Shown here: positions 49,134-59,314 of the stretch, piece after piece
Layout of the letters: every line of letters begins with the position of its first letter
How positions within the stretch are numbered: the stretch's first letter is position 1
Source: Fimbriimonadaceae bacterium
GTDB lineage: Bacteria > Armatimonadota > Fimbriimonadia > Fimbriimonadales > Fimbriimonadaceae
DNA length: 64,000 nucleotides
Direction: 5' to 3'
Assembly (NCBI GenBank): GCA_020850835.1
Contig: JADZDX010000033.1
Coordinates: 1-64,000 of the forward strand
Notes under the pieces: model-generated
What the model was told of the DNA's origin: nothing
The model's database searches: none
What the model saw: the letters and a program-made list of their open reading frames with translations, nothing else
Made by a program: the position numbers and the translations under genes

Positions 49134-49720
49134 GCGTTCTTGGCAAGGCGCTCGTCTTCATCGGAGTTGGCTTCGCTCTCTTGTGCTTGCTCGGGGTTTT
49201 CTTTTCCGTAAAGCAACTCCAAAACGGGGTGGAGGAAATGAGGCCGGTATCCGCGTGCATGGTCGAAGGCACCGCATTGCGCGATGCCCTCATTAAATTT
49301 GCCAATCGGAATGGCGGTCGCTTGCCTTCGGCAACGACATGGACTCAAGATGCAAGAGAGGAGTTTCTGCGCCGACGCAAAGAGCTCATCGCGCTGGATG
49401 TTTCACTTCGCGGCAAAGAAGGTGTGCCATGGTCCGATGTAGATGGGCCCTGGGGTTGTCATAACGGATCGCGCATACAGGCTTTTCAGTACAACGCTGA
49501 CCTAGCGGGCACTGAGCTAACAGCCATCAAGAACCCACAGAAGACTGTGCTGATCTTTGAAACACCCGACGCCACAAATGGAGCTAAGAGATACGAGCGC
49601 CGGGGTGACCGTACGCAGCCCCAGGTCCTCGGTCAGCTTCGTGATTGGCTCGTCATGCCGGTTTCCGGAAAGATGCAAGACCTAGTGGGTACGGGGCAAG
49701 GGTCACCCGCGAGCCGCTAA
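49130..49720 (+). CDS. Membrane-anchored hypothetical protein, paralogue of the previous gene
   Basis: N-terminal TM; DVDGPWGCHNGSRIQAFQYNADLAGTELTAIKNPQKTVLIFETP; overlaps upstream stop. Confidence 0.7.
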   Translation: MSVLGKALVFIGVGFALLCLLGVFFSVKQLQNGVEEMRPVSACMVEGTALRDALIKFANRNGGRLPSATTWTQDAREEFLRRRKELIALDVSLRGKEGVPWSDVDGPWGCHNGSRIQAFQYNADLAGTELTAIKNPQKTVLIFETPDATNGAKRYERRGDRTQPQVLGQLRDWLVMPVSGKMQDLVGTGQGSPASR

Positions 49721-49748
49721 ATGGTGCCCTGGCGCGTATAATGAATTG

Positions 49749-49982
49749 ATGCTAAACACAATTGCCTTCTTTGGCCTGCCGGGCGGATCAGAATGGTTCC
49801 TGGTCTTCTTGGTCATCCTGCTCCTGTTTGGCGGAGCGAAGATCCCCCAACTCATGCGGGGCGTCGGGCGCGGCATGGGCGAGCTACAAAAGGGTTTGGA
49901 AGAGGGCAAACGAGCCCTGAACACTTCGATGGCGGATGTAGAAGAAGAGGCCAAGAAAGAAGCGTCCGGCCCTACGCATTAA
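49749..49982 (+). CDS. tatA: Sec-independent translocase TatA/E-like protein
   Basis: WFLVFLVILLLFGGAKIPQLMRGVGRGMGELQKGLEEGK. Confidence 0.92.
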   Translation: MLNTIAFFGLPGGSEWFLVFLVILLLFGGAKIPQLMRGVGRGMGELQKGLEEGKRALNTSMADVEEEAKKEASGPTH

Positions 49983-50748
49983 AGTCCGCGTACACGACGG
50001 TATGGTCACTTGGGCGCACGCCGGCCCTTGGACCACGATCAATTTCACACGCGACGCAAAGGTCTGCCAATGGCTGAGTCGCATAAATGTGATCTATGCG
50101 CCACCCAAGGTTGCGTTCAAAAATCTGAGGGCGGAACATCTCCCAGAACGTAAACTGCCCTTCATCCTGATTGAACTTTCGGAAACAGTCCGTTAGCCCA
50201 AGCCCTTCTACAATCGCTTTGAGGCGCTTGAACTCCTCCGGGTGATGGCCCACACTACCCATCAGCCGCTTGCTGTCGTGGACGTCTTCTGGCTTTGGCG
50301 CAATATTGATATCCCCTAGCCAGACCGTGTTCGCATGGCCCCGAATCTCCTTATCAAGCCGATCTCCAAATCGCTCTAGCCAGCGCAGTTTGTAGTCGAA
50401 CTTCTCCGAGCCAACCTTGGTTCCGTTTGGGACGTAAGTGTTGACCACCCTGACCCCATCGTAGGTTGCGGCGACAATCCGCTTGTCATCCGGCCAGGCC
50501 GGATCGCCCATCCCAAAGGTCACATCCGTAGGGGGCATCCGGCTAATTGTAGCTACGCCGTAATGCGTTTTCTGGCCGTGATAGACGACGTGGTAACCAA
50601 GCTCCTCGATCGCAAGTCGGGGAAAATTGTCATCATCAACTTTGGTCTCTTGAATCGCAATCACATCGGCATGGTTCTCGGCCATCCATTCCAAAATCGT
50701 CTCTAGTCGAAGCCGGATGGAATTAGCGTTGAACGTCGCGATGCGCAT
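49972..50748 (-). CDS. xth: Exodeoxyribonuclease III family
   Basis: MRIATFNANSIRLRL, AIQETKVDD, WLGDINIAP, RIDHIYAT motifs. Confidence 0.92.
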   Translation of the reverse strand: MRIATFNANSIRLRLETILEWMAENHADVIAIQETKVDDDNFPRLAIEELGYHVVYHGQKTHYGVATISRMPPTDVTFGMGDPAWPDDKRIVAATYDGVRVVNTYVPNGTKVGSEKFDYKLRWLERFGDRLDKEIRGHANTVWLGDINIAPKPEDVHDSKRLMGSVGHHPEEFKRLKAIVEGLGLTDCFRKFNQDEGQFTFWEMFRPQIFERNLGWRIDHIYATQPLADLCVACEIDRGPRAGVRPSDHTVVYADFNA

Positions 50749-50773
50749 GCGGGAAGTGTACACTCACAGCTGA

Positions 50774-50989
50774 ATGGACCGGGTCAACTCAGAAGGGATC
50801 AGACGAGAGAGCCTCGCGTGGGTACTGACACGGCGCGATCTCGTTTTGCGGGCCCGCCGAACTGGATCCTGTCTACTTTGTTGCCAAGGGCCGGTCCACG
50901 AAGCCGGGCTATGCGAAGTCTGCACGGTCATGCTGACCGAAGCGGAGTTGAAGTTAGTAGAACGTTGGATGGCAGGAGTCGGCCCTTAA
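50774..50989 (+). CDS. Small putative zinc-ribbon protein
   Basis: CLLCCQGPVHEAGLCEVC paired cysteines; 71 aa. Confidence 0.5.
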   Translation: MDRVNSEGIRRESLAWVLTRRDLVLRARRTGSCLLCCQGPVHEAGLCEVCTVMLTEAELKLVERWMAGVGP

Positions 50990-50990
50990 C

Positions 50991-51815
50991 GTGGCCTGGC
51001 TCATCCCGGCATGCTTTCTCCTTGCCATTGCCGCCCTTCTCATCTTACGCCACCGTAGGCCGAAGCCCAGCCCCTTGACCGCCTCGGAATATTGGGTCTA
51101 CCTGCCAGAGGCCACGATGCCCACGATGGAACGCATCATGGATGCCATGCTTGCGGGCAATCCTCACAACCGCCCAGGGCAGCCCTGCATCACAAAGCGC
51201 GAGGGCATCTTGTTCACAGATATTAGGCTGCATTTGGCGATGCTTCTGCGTGAGAAAAACGCCCACGCTTTCCGACCTGATTTACTATTTGACTGTTGCC
51301 GATTTGATGCTACTTCGCTCTCATTACTCGGTAAGGCCCAAGGGATCGCAAAACTCAGCTATATCTCGGAGACACCGCTATCCGACCGGCGGCACCTCCA
51401 ATTCATGCCCCACCTGGCAAGTGCCGTCTCTCGCCTCGCGGGTGGTCTGGCCGTATTCGAAGTTCAAGACGAAACTCTATGGACCTCAACCGAGTTTGAG
51501 AGATTCTTGCGAGAAACTCCGTCCCAAGAAAACAAGAATCCGGTGAGAATAGCCTGGGTGCCTTCTGAGGGCGGGTCGTTCGCGAGGTCGCTGGGACTCA
51601 AGAAGATTGGATTCTATGAGCTTCGCTCTGACACAATCCCCTCCGACGAGATCACGGCCATTGAACCCGTCCTAGAAGAGGTCGCCCAGCGCATGTGGTC
51701 TGGCGATCTCGCTCCCGAGTACGAGGTTGAGCGATTCGGCCAGCGGTTTCTGGTCACTGTATCACCCCTCCGGGGTGAGGCCAAAGTCACGGTCGCGCGC
51801 ATTACATCACGATAA
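50991..51815 (+). CDS. Hypothetical protein with N-terminal TM
   Basis: GTG start immediately after the upstream stop; hydrophobic N-terminus LIPACFLLAIAALLIL. Confidence 0.6.
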   Translation: MAWLIPACFLLAIAALLILRHRRPKPSPLTASEYWVYLPEATMPTMERIMDAMLAGNPHNRPGQPCITKREGILFTDIRLHLAMLLREKNAHAFRPDLLFDCCRFDATSLSLLGKAQGIAKLSYISETPLSDRRHLQFMPHLASAVSRLAGGLAVFEVQDETLWTSTEFERFLRETPSQENKNPVRIAWVPSEGGSFARSLGLKKIGFYELRSDTIPSDEITAIEPVLEEVAQRMWSGDLAPEYEVERFGQRFLVTVSPLRGEAKVTVARITSR

Positions 51816-51930
51816 GAATGCGGGATATTGCCCAATCCTTCGGCACTGGCCCAGGGCTTGACTGTCCAATCTTTGGGTGATGGCCACGACTGGCTTCTAC
51901 CCTAAAAAGAGAGGCCACATTCCTTGCAAT

Positions 51931-51960
51931 TGCCCCGAGTTCCAACGGGGCAGTTTTTTT
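51931..51960 (+). terminator. Intrinsic terminator
   Basis: TGCCCCG-AGTTCCAA-CGGGGCA followed by GTTTTTTT. Confidence 0.8.
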
Positions 51961-51961
51961 G

Positions 51962-52423
51962 TCAAAGCCCGGGAAGGCCGAGAAGCGTTTCCCATTCCCT
52001 TTCTGTAACCGGCATCACACTGAGGCGCTGCCCTTTTCGGCAGACCCACATATCCTTGAGGACTGGATGCTCCCTCAATTCAGCCAGCGACACGATTCGA
52101 TCGAATTTTCGAACAAACTCCATGTCTACGACTAACCATCGAGGTTTACCTTCTCGCGGAGCTTTGGGATCGTAATAGTGCGACTCTGGATCAAACTGAG
52201 TTGGGTCTGCGTAAGGTTCGCTCACGCATTTCATCACCCCAATGACCCCGGATGGTTTCGAGTTTGAATGGTGAAAGAGCGCCAAATCACCGATCTGAAA
52301 GTCATCACGAAAGAAGTTCCGAACCGTATAGTTCCGGCACCCTTCCCACATCCCTCGGCCCTGTTTTATCAGGTCATCAATCCCGTAGGTATCGGGTTCT
52401 GACTTCATCAGCCAGTACGCCAT
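51962..52423 (-). CDS. EVE domain protein
   Basis: MAYWLMKSEPDTYGIDDL ... VRNFFRDDFQIGDLALFHHSNSKPSGVIGVMKCVSEPY. Confidence 0.93.
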   Translation of the reverse strand: MAYWLMKSEPDTYGIDDLIKQGRGMWEGCRNYTVRNFFRDDFQIGDLALFHHSNSKPSGVIGVMKCVSEPYADPTQFDPESHYYDPKAPREGKPRWLVVDMEFVRKFDRIVSLAELREHPVLKDMWVCRKGQRLSVMPVTEREWETLLGLPGL

Positions 52424-53604
52424 CAGGCTTCACCCAAGCGAACATGAATATCGCCATTGACGGTACTCACATCTACCGAGCCAGAACCGGAACCCATGCG
52501 CCCAGTGACCCGCCGATCTTCTCGCACCTCATCTTCTAAAGGTAGGTTGCAAACAACCTCTCCGCGCAATGCCGATACTTGTAGGCGAAAATCACTGTTG
52601 CCCGGCACCTCCAGGGAAATCAGACCGTTCACGGTTCGTAGATTGGCAGCGCCCGTGACGGGTTCGTCCAAGTTCACTTGAATATCCCCGCTCACCCCGT
52701 CAATCGAAAGGCTAGGACCTCCGCAGCGCTCCAATTTTACGTCACCACTTGCCGTTTGAACAGCAACTGCCGCATGGACGTTATGCAACTTCACATCACC
52801 ACTCTTGTTCTCGAGACTCAACAGGGAAAGTTTGGCGTCAGTGATCGTGATATCCCCGCTGGCGGCCTCTACCTTTAGCGAGCCCTCTAGATTTGAAGCT
52901 CGGATATCCCCACTCGTGGATTTGATTTGATTGGCTCCCTTTGCACCGTTGATTTCGGTATCGCCGCTTGCTGATCGGATTTCAACCGCGACCGACTCGG
53001 GTAGGTGGACCTCAAAATCAACGGACAAGCCAGCTTGATCGGGCTGCCGAATCAACACAAAGTGATCGCTTTCTTCAACAACAAGACTAAACTCCTCCGC
53101 CTTCTCTCGAAGAACTTCACGATTGTCACCGCGGAAGTACGCCGTTGCGATAACGGTGCCCGCTTCCGCCTGACCGCAAACCACCTTGATGTCGCCGCTA
53201 CTGGTCTCTACGCGCAAGGTCTTACTGGCGGGGACGGTGAGCGGTTGCTCCAATCTCCGCGATTCAGTCTCAAAGAAATTAAACTTCCCTGCCTTCAAGT
53301 CCAGTGCCGCCTTCTTTACAGCCTCGGCCCCTTGATGAACGCCCTTCCGCAACTGGTCACCGACCTCATTCCAATTGATTCCCTTCGTTACATCTTTGCC
53401 AATCTTCTCGATGGCGTCAAAGAAACCACCGAAGTTAGCGCCCCCGGGAGGCGGAGGAGGGGGGGGAACGCTCCCAGCCCCCACGGATTCTTCAACTCGC
53501 TCTTCATGCGGCGATTGCATGGCATCCAGCAACTCTGCCGCATCATCGGGGCTCAACTTACCCTCCTTTACAAGGCGCATGATTCGCGCAATATCTTCTC
53601 TCAT
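52423..53604 (-). CDS. DUF4097 beta-solenoid (adhesin-like/LiaX-YvlB-like) protein
   Basis: N-terminal IMRLVKEGKLSPDDAAELLDAM; repeated SGDIKV / ASGDTEI / SGDIRAS / SGDITI / SGDVKL motifs. Confidence 0.88.
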   Translation of the reverse strand: MREDIARIMRLVKEGKLSPDDAAELLDAMQSPHEERVEESVGAGSVPPPPPPPGGANFGGFFDAIEKIGKDVTKGINWNEVGDQLRKGVHQGAEAVKKAALDLKAGKFNFFETESRRLEQPLTVPASKTLRVETSSGDIKVVCGQAEAGTVIATAYFRGDNREVLREKAEEFSLVVEESDHFVLIRQPDQAGLSVDFEVHLPESVAVEIRSASGDTEINGAKGANQIKSTSGDIRASNLEGSLKVEAASGDITITDAKLSLLSLENKSGDVKLHNVHAAVAVQTASGDVKLERCGGPSLSIDGVSGDIQVNLDEPVTGAANLRTVNGLISLEVPGNSDFRLQVSALRGEVVCNLPLEDEVREDRRVTGRMGSGSGSVDVSTVNGDIHVRLGEA

Positions 53605-53990
53605 CGTGTTTCTCGGATTCTCACTTTTGCTTCATCAACAGAAATCTCGCCGCTCTCTAATTGGTCGAGGATTCGCCGCTTGCCTTCCAAATCTTCCTTG
53701 GGTTCGGGCGCCGATGGTAAATCCAGGGCAACCAGAAGTTGATCCAACCGATTTCGAACCGTCGGGTAACTCAAGCCCATCTCCTTTTCAACGGAGCTAA
53801 GAATGCCCCGACAGCGCAGGAATGTCTCTAGGAAATGACTTTGCTCGTCGGTGAGCCTGGCAAAACGGGGAACGGCAAATCGGCCCCGAAGGCTGATGCC
53901 GCTCTCTTCCGAGGTCAGTTCCGTTACGATCATGGGCTGCCCCGTAATCGGATCAAAGGCGGGTAGCCGGTGCATCGGCTGAGACTTCAT
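53601..53990 (-). CDS. DUF2089 domain HTH protein
   Basis: RFARLTDEQSHFLETFLRCRGILSSVEKEMGLSYPTVRNRLDQLL. Confidence 0.9.
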   Translation of the reverse strand: MKSQPMHRLPAFDPITGQPMIVTELTSEESGISLRGRFAVPRFARLTDEQSHFLETFLRCRGILSSVEKEMGLSYPTVRNRLDQLLVALDLPSAPEPKEDLEGKRRILDQLESGEISVDEAKVRIRETR

Positions 53991-54063
53991 ACCCTTGAAT
54001 TACGGAGAGGCCCGGCGCGGGGTTGCTCCCATTTTCGACTCGGTGACCAGCTAGAATATTCCC

Positions 54064-54750
54064 ATGGAACTCTATCTCCTCAGCAACAGCCGGATGAAGA
54101 ACGAGCTACCCTTTGCTTGGGCTAAGGATCAGTTACTATCGGAGTGGGGTGGACGGATCAAGACCGTTGCTCTTGTCCCCTTCGCGGGTGTGGGCTTGGG
54201 GTGGGATGAGTATGTGGATTGGGTCGCCGAAGCCTTTGCTCCCCAAAATATCAAAATCACGGGCGTCCATCAGGACGACACTGTCGTGGACACCGCCGAT
54301 GCCATCTTCGTAGGTGGTGGCAACACATTTCACCTTACCTATCACCTGCACAAGACCGGTCTCATGGATCGCATCCGAACCTTGGTCCGCAGTGGGAAGC
54401 CCTACATGGGCTGGAGTGCCGGGGCTAATGTGGCCGCCCCAACTTTGCGGACCACGAACGATATGCCAATCGTTGAGCCCGCTTCGTTCAATACCTTTGG
54501 GTTCGTCCCATTCCAGCTAAATCCGCACTACACGAACTACGTCAGCCCAGACCACGGGGGCGAGACTCGAGACCAACGTCTAAATGAGTTCATCCTCGCT
54601 AATCCTGATCAAAAAGTCGTGGGACTGCCCGAAGGATCCATGCTGATCGCCCGAGATACACGAGTTCAATCATGGGGCAAGGGGCCATTTCGCATTTTTG
54701 ACTCGCAATCACCCGAAGGTCGGGATGAACCTACGTTCTCGCAAGGCTGA
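54064..54750 (+). CDS. pepE: Dipeptidase E (peptidase S51)
   Basis: MELYLLSNSRMKN, FVGGGNTFHLTYHL, YMGWSAGANVAAPTL. Confidence 0.94.
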   Translation: MELYLLSNSRMKNELPFAWAKDQLLSEWGGRIKTVALVPFAGVGLGWDEYVDWVAEAFAPQNIKITGVHQDDTVVDTADAIFVGGGNTFHLTYHLHKTGLMDRIRTLVRSGKPYMGWSAGANVAAPTLRTTNDMPIVEPASFNTFGFVPFQLNPHYTNYVSPDHGGETRDQRLNEFILANPDQKVVGLPEGSMLIARDTRVQSWGKGPFRIFDSQSPEGRDEPTFSQG

Positions 54751-55888
54751 GCGTTTGACAAGCCGCGACCGTCTTTTCAATTTCTTCAGGCGTTGTCAGC
54801 AGGTCAGGCCCGAACCGCACAATCCCTTGGCGAGCGTCCACATTGATACCCCGCTCCTTCAGCGCCGCCACAATGTTAGCTGAGTCAGGGGAAGGAACCA
54901 AGCAGAATCCTCCCCACTCTGCCTCATCCTGCGGGTCAAACCCGCCTAGAGAAGCAAGCCCGTCACGCAAGGCCCGGAGCCGTTCCAGTGTGAGGCGCCG
55001 AATCTCAGAAACACCTACTTCAAGGGTGAACTCAAGTCCACTCCTCGCCTGGAATAGCGGCAGAGGTGAAGGAGTACTTTCCCACCAACCCTTGCCGCCC
55101 TCCGCTCGCTGGTCGTCCCTCAGGAAGTCAAAAGTTCTCGCCTTCGCAAACCATCCCGTGTCCAAAGTCTGCATACTCAGATTTCGCGGGTGGACCACCA
55201 ACCAACAAGCGCCCGGACCACCCCGTAAGTACTTGTAGGAACCGCCCGCGACAAAATCCGCGTCCGGGTAGGACCACGGGAAAACCCCCGCAGCGTGGTA
55301 CGAATCAAGGAACACCTTCGCGCCAACCTCGTGAGCCTTCTTGATAATCTCGTCTACTCCGGGCATGACCTGACCCGTGGTGAAAATGACCAAGCTGACG
55401 ATCACCAGCCCTACCCCGGGGATGATCCGGTTAAGGAAGTCCTCAGCTACAAACTTGGAAATGCCCGACTCTGCCCCCGACGGCTCCACCCAGTCCACCG
55501 CCACAAGGCTCCGGCGTTCGTACTCCCGTAAGATAAAGTCCACGCTGTCAAACTCGCTCGCGCTGGTCACCACTCGTACCGGGGCCGGAAGAGCATTCAA
55601 TACAGCTCGGAGCCCTTGCCCGACGCTACTCTTGTGCACCACAGCCCCGCTCATTCCGGTTAGAGCGAGAATATTGCGCTCAAATCGTTCAAACTCCGCC
55701 ATCCACAATTGCCACGCGGAATCCATCCCATGGACCCAAGCATCCAGCCCTTCTTGGACATCGCGAGACATCTGATCAAGGGGCCTCCCCAGAGAGTGAT
55801 TGGCGAGATAGACCTCGGGCCGAGAAAGAACCCGTGAGAACCGACTTCTAAAGTCGGTCAAGAGCCGATCTCCGTTCTCACATCCCAT
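54731..55888 (-). CDS. kynU: Kynureninase-like PLP enzyme (aminotransferase class V fold)
   Basis: [51 protein letters not shown]; start uncertain. Confidence 0.8.
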   Translation of the reverse strand: MGCENGDRLLTDFRSRFSRVLSRPEVYLANHSLGRPLDQMSRDVQEGLDAWVHGMDSAWQLWMAEFERFERNILALTGMSGAVVHKSSVGQGLRAVLNALPAPVRVVTSASEFDSVDFILREYERRSLVAVDWVEPSGAESGISKFVAEDFLNRIIPGVGLVIVSLVIFTTGQVMPGVDEIIKKAHEVGAKVFLDSYHAAGVFPWSYPDADFVAGGSYKYLRGGPGACWLVVHPRNLSMQTLDTGWFAKARTFDFLRDDQRAEGGKGWWESTPSPLPLFQARSGLEFTLEVGVSEIRRLTLERLRALRDGLASLGGFDPQDEAEWGGFCLVPSPDSANIVAALKERGINVDARQGIVRFGPDLLTTPEEIEKTVAACQTLSLART

Positions 55889-56694
55889 AACTCGGGGAAG
55901 AGACGAGTATCCAAGGCAGCCCGCAAGAACTTTACGCCACTCGACCCCCCGGTGCCGGTCTTGAATCCTATGATTCGCTCCACCGTCTTCATGTGCCGGA
56001 AGCGCCAAAGCAGGAATTGCTCCTCAACGTCCACGAGCTTTTCGCACATCTCATAGGGGCTCCAGTGCTCCGTAGGATTGTCGTAGATCATCTTGAATAC
56101 CCGCGTAACCTCGCTATTGACTTCGTACGGCCTTGACCAATCACGATCCAACGATGAATTGGGAATGGCAAAGCCTTGCCGATGCAAGTGAGCCAAGAAC
56201 TCATCATATAGAGAAGGTGAGTTGAGGGCGTTCGAAAGGATCGCTTGGATTTCCGGGCGATGGCTAAAGACCCCGATCGCCTGTGCATCCTTGTTGCCCA
56301 ACAGGAACTCGATCAAGCGGTAATGGGCACTCTGAAACCCGCTTGAGCGACCCAAAACCGCTCGGAACTGAGCATATTCTGAAGGGGTCAATGTCTCCAG
56401 CACCGCCCACTGTTCAAACAGCATGCGCTGGATATGCTTCACTCGCGCGAGGATCTTGAAGCAGGGCTCAAGCTCGTCATGCTGGACGTGGTGGAGGGCC
56501 GCCCGCAGTTCGTGAACGCATAGCTTCATCCACAGCTCAGATGTCTGATGCTGAATGATGAACAGCATTTCATCGTGGTGTTCGCTCAGGGGTTTCTGGG
56601 CCGCAAAGATCAAGTCCAATTGCAGATACCCGCCATAGTCCATCCCCTCTTTGAAGTCGGTATGGATCGTCGTCTCGTACGGCCTCGTTGCCAT
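55858..56694 (-). CDS. kynA: Tryptophan 2,3-dioxygenase
   Basis: [70 protein letters not shown]. Confidence 0.96.
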   Translation of the reverse strand: MATRPYETTIHTDFKEGMDYGGYLQLDLIFAAQKPLSEHHDEMLFIIQHQTSELWMKLCVHELRAALHHVQHDELEPCFKILARVKHIQRMLFEQWAVLETLTPSEYAQFRAVLGRSSGFQSAHYRLIEFLLGNKDAQAIGVFSHRPEIQAILSNALNSPSLYDEFLAHLHRQGFAIPNSSLDRDWSRPYEVNSEVTRVFKMIYDNPTEHWSPYEMCEKLVDVEEQFLLWRFRHMKTVERIIGFKTGTGGSSGVKFLRAALDTRLFPELWDVRTEIGS

Positions 56695-56809
56695 GAGGCT
56701 ATTGTACTGGCCCAACGACCCACCTGCATAAAGTTCGATAACAATAATGTTTCCCAGGATTCCCTAACAAAATCAGTCGTTTTACTTCGTCTTCGTTTAC
56801 AATACGGTC

Positions 56810-57649
56810 ATGAAGCGAGCCTTTACGCTCATTGAACTCTTGGTGGTTATCGCGATCATCGCCATCTTGGCAGCGATCCTTTTCCCGGTCTTTGCCCAAG
56901 CGCGCGAAGCGGCCAAGAAAACCCAATGCCTCAGCAACGCCAAGCAAATTGGATTGGCGACCATGATGTATGTGAACGACAATGAAGACTGCTACCCCGC
57001 ATGGGCAGCAAGGCAACCGCCGGTCAACGGAGGCAACACGAACTTCACCGCTCCCGACGCGCAGATCATGCCGTATGTGAAGAACAACCACATCTTCACC
57101 TGCCCGATCGACAACACCCCGCGCATGAGCCCAAACTCTGTTCTGTTCCAAGACGGTAAGTACAGAACGATGGCGATCAAGAGGTCCTATCAGTACACAG
57201 GAAACATCAATACCGTTGAAAAAAATGGCTTTGATCGAAATACTGGCGTCAATGAGTGGGTCGGCGTTACCCCCGGCGACTGGATTTACCGCGGCCGAAA
57301 CGGAAGCGAATTGGATGAGCCGGCAAGCACGATCCCTTGGCTTGAAGTTTGGCCGATCACCCAAAACGACCCCTACGTCGGGGGAATCTGGGGATCAGGC
57401 TTCATTGACTGCGACGTTTACAAACTTGCCGGAAGGAAATACCCTTCGACCAGTCCAGCCGATAGCCTTCCGCCGGGTTGCACGTCCACGAATCTCCTAA
57501 GCGCCAAAGTGACCATCGGGCACATGCGAACTCAGACCGTGACGATCTTCTCTGACGGTCACGCCAAAGCCCTTCTTTGGGGCGAGCTACGAAAGAACGA
57601 CTTCTTCCTGTTCAAATCCAAGAAGCCGACCCAAGTGTTTAATCCCTGA
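56810..57649 (+). CDS. Prepilin-type N-terminal methylation domain protein (DUF1559-like pseudopilin)
   Basis: [60 protein letters not shown]. Confidence 0.93.
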   Translation: MKRAFTLIELLVVIAIIAILAAILFPVFAQAREAAKKTQCLSNAKQIGLATMMYVNDNEDCYPAWAARQPPVNGGNTNFTAPDAQIMPYVKNNHIFTCPIDNTPRMSPNSVLFQDGKYRTMAIKRSYQYTGNINTVEKNGFDRNTGVNEWVGVTPGDWIYRGRNGSELDEPASTIPWLEVWPITQNDPYVGGIWGSGFIDCDVYKLAGRKYPSTSPADSLPPGCTSTNLLSAKVTIGHMRTQTVTIFSDGHAKALLWGELRKNDFFLFKSKKPTQVFNP

Positions 57650-57656
57650 GGGGCGG

Positions 57657-58334
57657 CTACTTCAGTAGCTTGGCAAACCGTTCACGGAACTTGGCGATTT
57701 TGGGTGACACGACGTAGCTACAATAGCCGGCGTTCATCTTCGCCCGCTCGGCCTCGGTCGCCTTCTCGAACTTCGCATAGTAGTTCTGGTGGTATTCCTC
57801 GGCGCGAGTGAATGGCCCCAACGGTTCTATGGTCGTCACCACCTTGCCCGGAAAGAGCTTTTCGCTGATAATCTCGTCCTTTATCCGTTGGGCAAGCTTT
57901 TTCTCCTCATCGCTCCGATAGAAGATGGCCGAGCGGTACTGAGTTCCCACATCCGGCCCTTGACGGTTAAGCTGGGTGGGATCATGGGACACAAAGAAGA
58001 TCCGTATAAGATCCGCCTTTTGGATTACGCCTGGATCAAAGGTCACCTCCACCACTTCCGCATGCCCCGTCGTGCCCGAACTCACCTGCTCGTAGGTAGG
58101 GTTGGTCGTTTTACCGCCTGCATACCCGCTGACCACCTCGCTCACGCCCTTCAGCATTTCCATCTGGCCCTCGATGCACCAGAAGCATCCCGCAGCAACA
58201 TAAAGCTTTTCGGTCCTGCCAGTTGGCTGGCCTGGTTGAGTCGGGAGATTTGTTGGCATCTTGTGATCTTGTTCGTGGGCGCAGGCGAACAGGCTAAGGC
58301 CCACCAAGCCAATCAAAACAGTCGGCATCCGCAT
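57657..58334 (-). CDS. msrA: Peptide-methionine (S)-S-oxide reductase with lipoprotein-like leader
   Basis: VAAGCFWCIEGQMEMLKGVSEVVSGYAGG; leader MRMPTVLIGLVGLSLFACAHE. Confidence 0.95.
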   Translation of the reverse strand: MRMPTVLIGLVGLSLFACAHEQDHKMPTNLPTQPGQPTGRTEKLYVAAGCFWCIEGQMEMLKGVSEVVSGYAGGKTTNPTYEQVSSGTTGHAEVVEVTFDPGVIQKADLIRIFFVSHDPTQLNRQGPDVGTQYRSAIFYRSDEEKKLAQRIKDEIISEKLFPGKVVTTIEPLGPFTRAEEYHQNYYAKFEKATEAERAKMNAGYCSYVVSPKIAKFRERFAKLLK

Positions 58335-58411
58335 ACAATGAACTATACGAATCCTAGGCGAATCCGGCGCCATGTTCGGGCGTAGTCACCGCCTTGGTTA
58401 TACTTCACAGT

Positions 58412-59314
58412 ATGCCGCGCCGATTTGCTGCCACGGATATTGGGAGCAACACCGTTCATCTCCTCATCGGCGAAGTGACAAACCGTGGCTCAATCCGTCG
58501 CATCGTCAATATCAGCGAATGGCTTTCGCTGGGCGAGATCGTGGGCAAAACAGGAAAGATCCCCAGCGTTGACAGTGCGCATCTCATCGAGACCCTTCGG
58601 CGCTACAAGCGAATCTGCGATGACGCGGGTGTTGAGCGCTTCTATGCATTTGCAACCGAAGCGATGCGCGTCGCCGAGAATCACAGCAAGCTGATCGCCG
58701 AAATCAAGAAGGACCTAGGAATCAAGGTTGATCTGATCACGGCGCGACGCGAGACAGAGCTGAGTTTGCGAGGTGCGAGTCTGGATACCCCGTTACAAGG
58801 GGCAACGATCTTTGTTGAGGTGGGCGGCGGCAGTGTCCAAATCGCTCTATGCCGCGAGCAGGAAATTACCTATCAAGCATCGCTACCCATCGGCACGGGC
58901 CGGCTCCTAGCCAGCACGGGCCTCTTCCAACCCGCAACTGGCGCCCACCTCAACCAGCTCATTGCGGCAACCAGAGCGCAATGGGAAGCCTGCCCGCAAC
59001 CTAGTGGCAAGGCTACCGTCGTAGCCAGCGGCGGCATTGCGCGAGGAATTATGCGAGCTCTCCATCCAGATGGAGAACGATTGATCCAACTCTTTGAATT
59101 GGAATACCTAATGAAGTCAGTAGCCGGGCTGGAAGTCAGTGAGATCGTTCGCCGTTACCGAGTGAAGGAAAAGCGCGCCGGGAGCCTATTGCCGGGCACG
59201 ATTGTCTTTCATGAAATGATGCGCCACTACGGGCAGAGCCAGTTTCTCGTCAGCGAATACGGTGTTCGCGAAGGTGCCATCCTTGAAATGGCCCAGGGCG
59301 GAGTCACGAAATGA
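58412..59314 (+). CDS. Ppx/GppA family phosphatase
   Basis: AATDIGSNTVHLLIGEV, FVEVGGGSVQIALC motifs; start MPRRF. Confidence 0.9.
   Translation: MPRRFAATDIGSNTVHLLIGEVTNRGSIRRIVNISEWLSLGEIVGKTGKIPSVDSAHLIETLRRYKRICDDAGVERFYAFATEAMRVAENHSKLIAEIKKDLGIKVDLITARRETELSLRGASLDTPLQGATIFVEVGGGSVQIALCREQEITYQASLPIGTGRLLASTGLFQPATGAHLNQLIAATRAQWEACPQPSGKATVVASGGIARGIMRALHPDGERLIQLFELEYLMKSVAGLEVSEIVRRYRVKEKRAGSLLPGTIVFHEMMRHYGQSQFLVSEYGVREGAILEMAQGGVTK

Noticed and set aside
51962-52423. EVE domain protein as part of a modified-base restriction defence system
   Set aside because: No restriction nuclease, methylase or other defence gene is adjacent; it sits in a DUF2089/DUF4097 operon.
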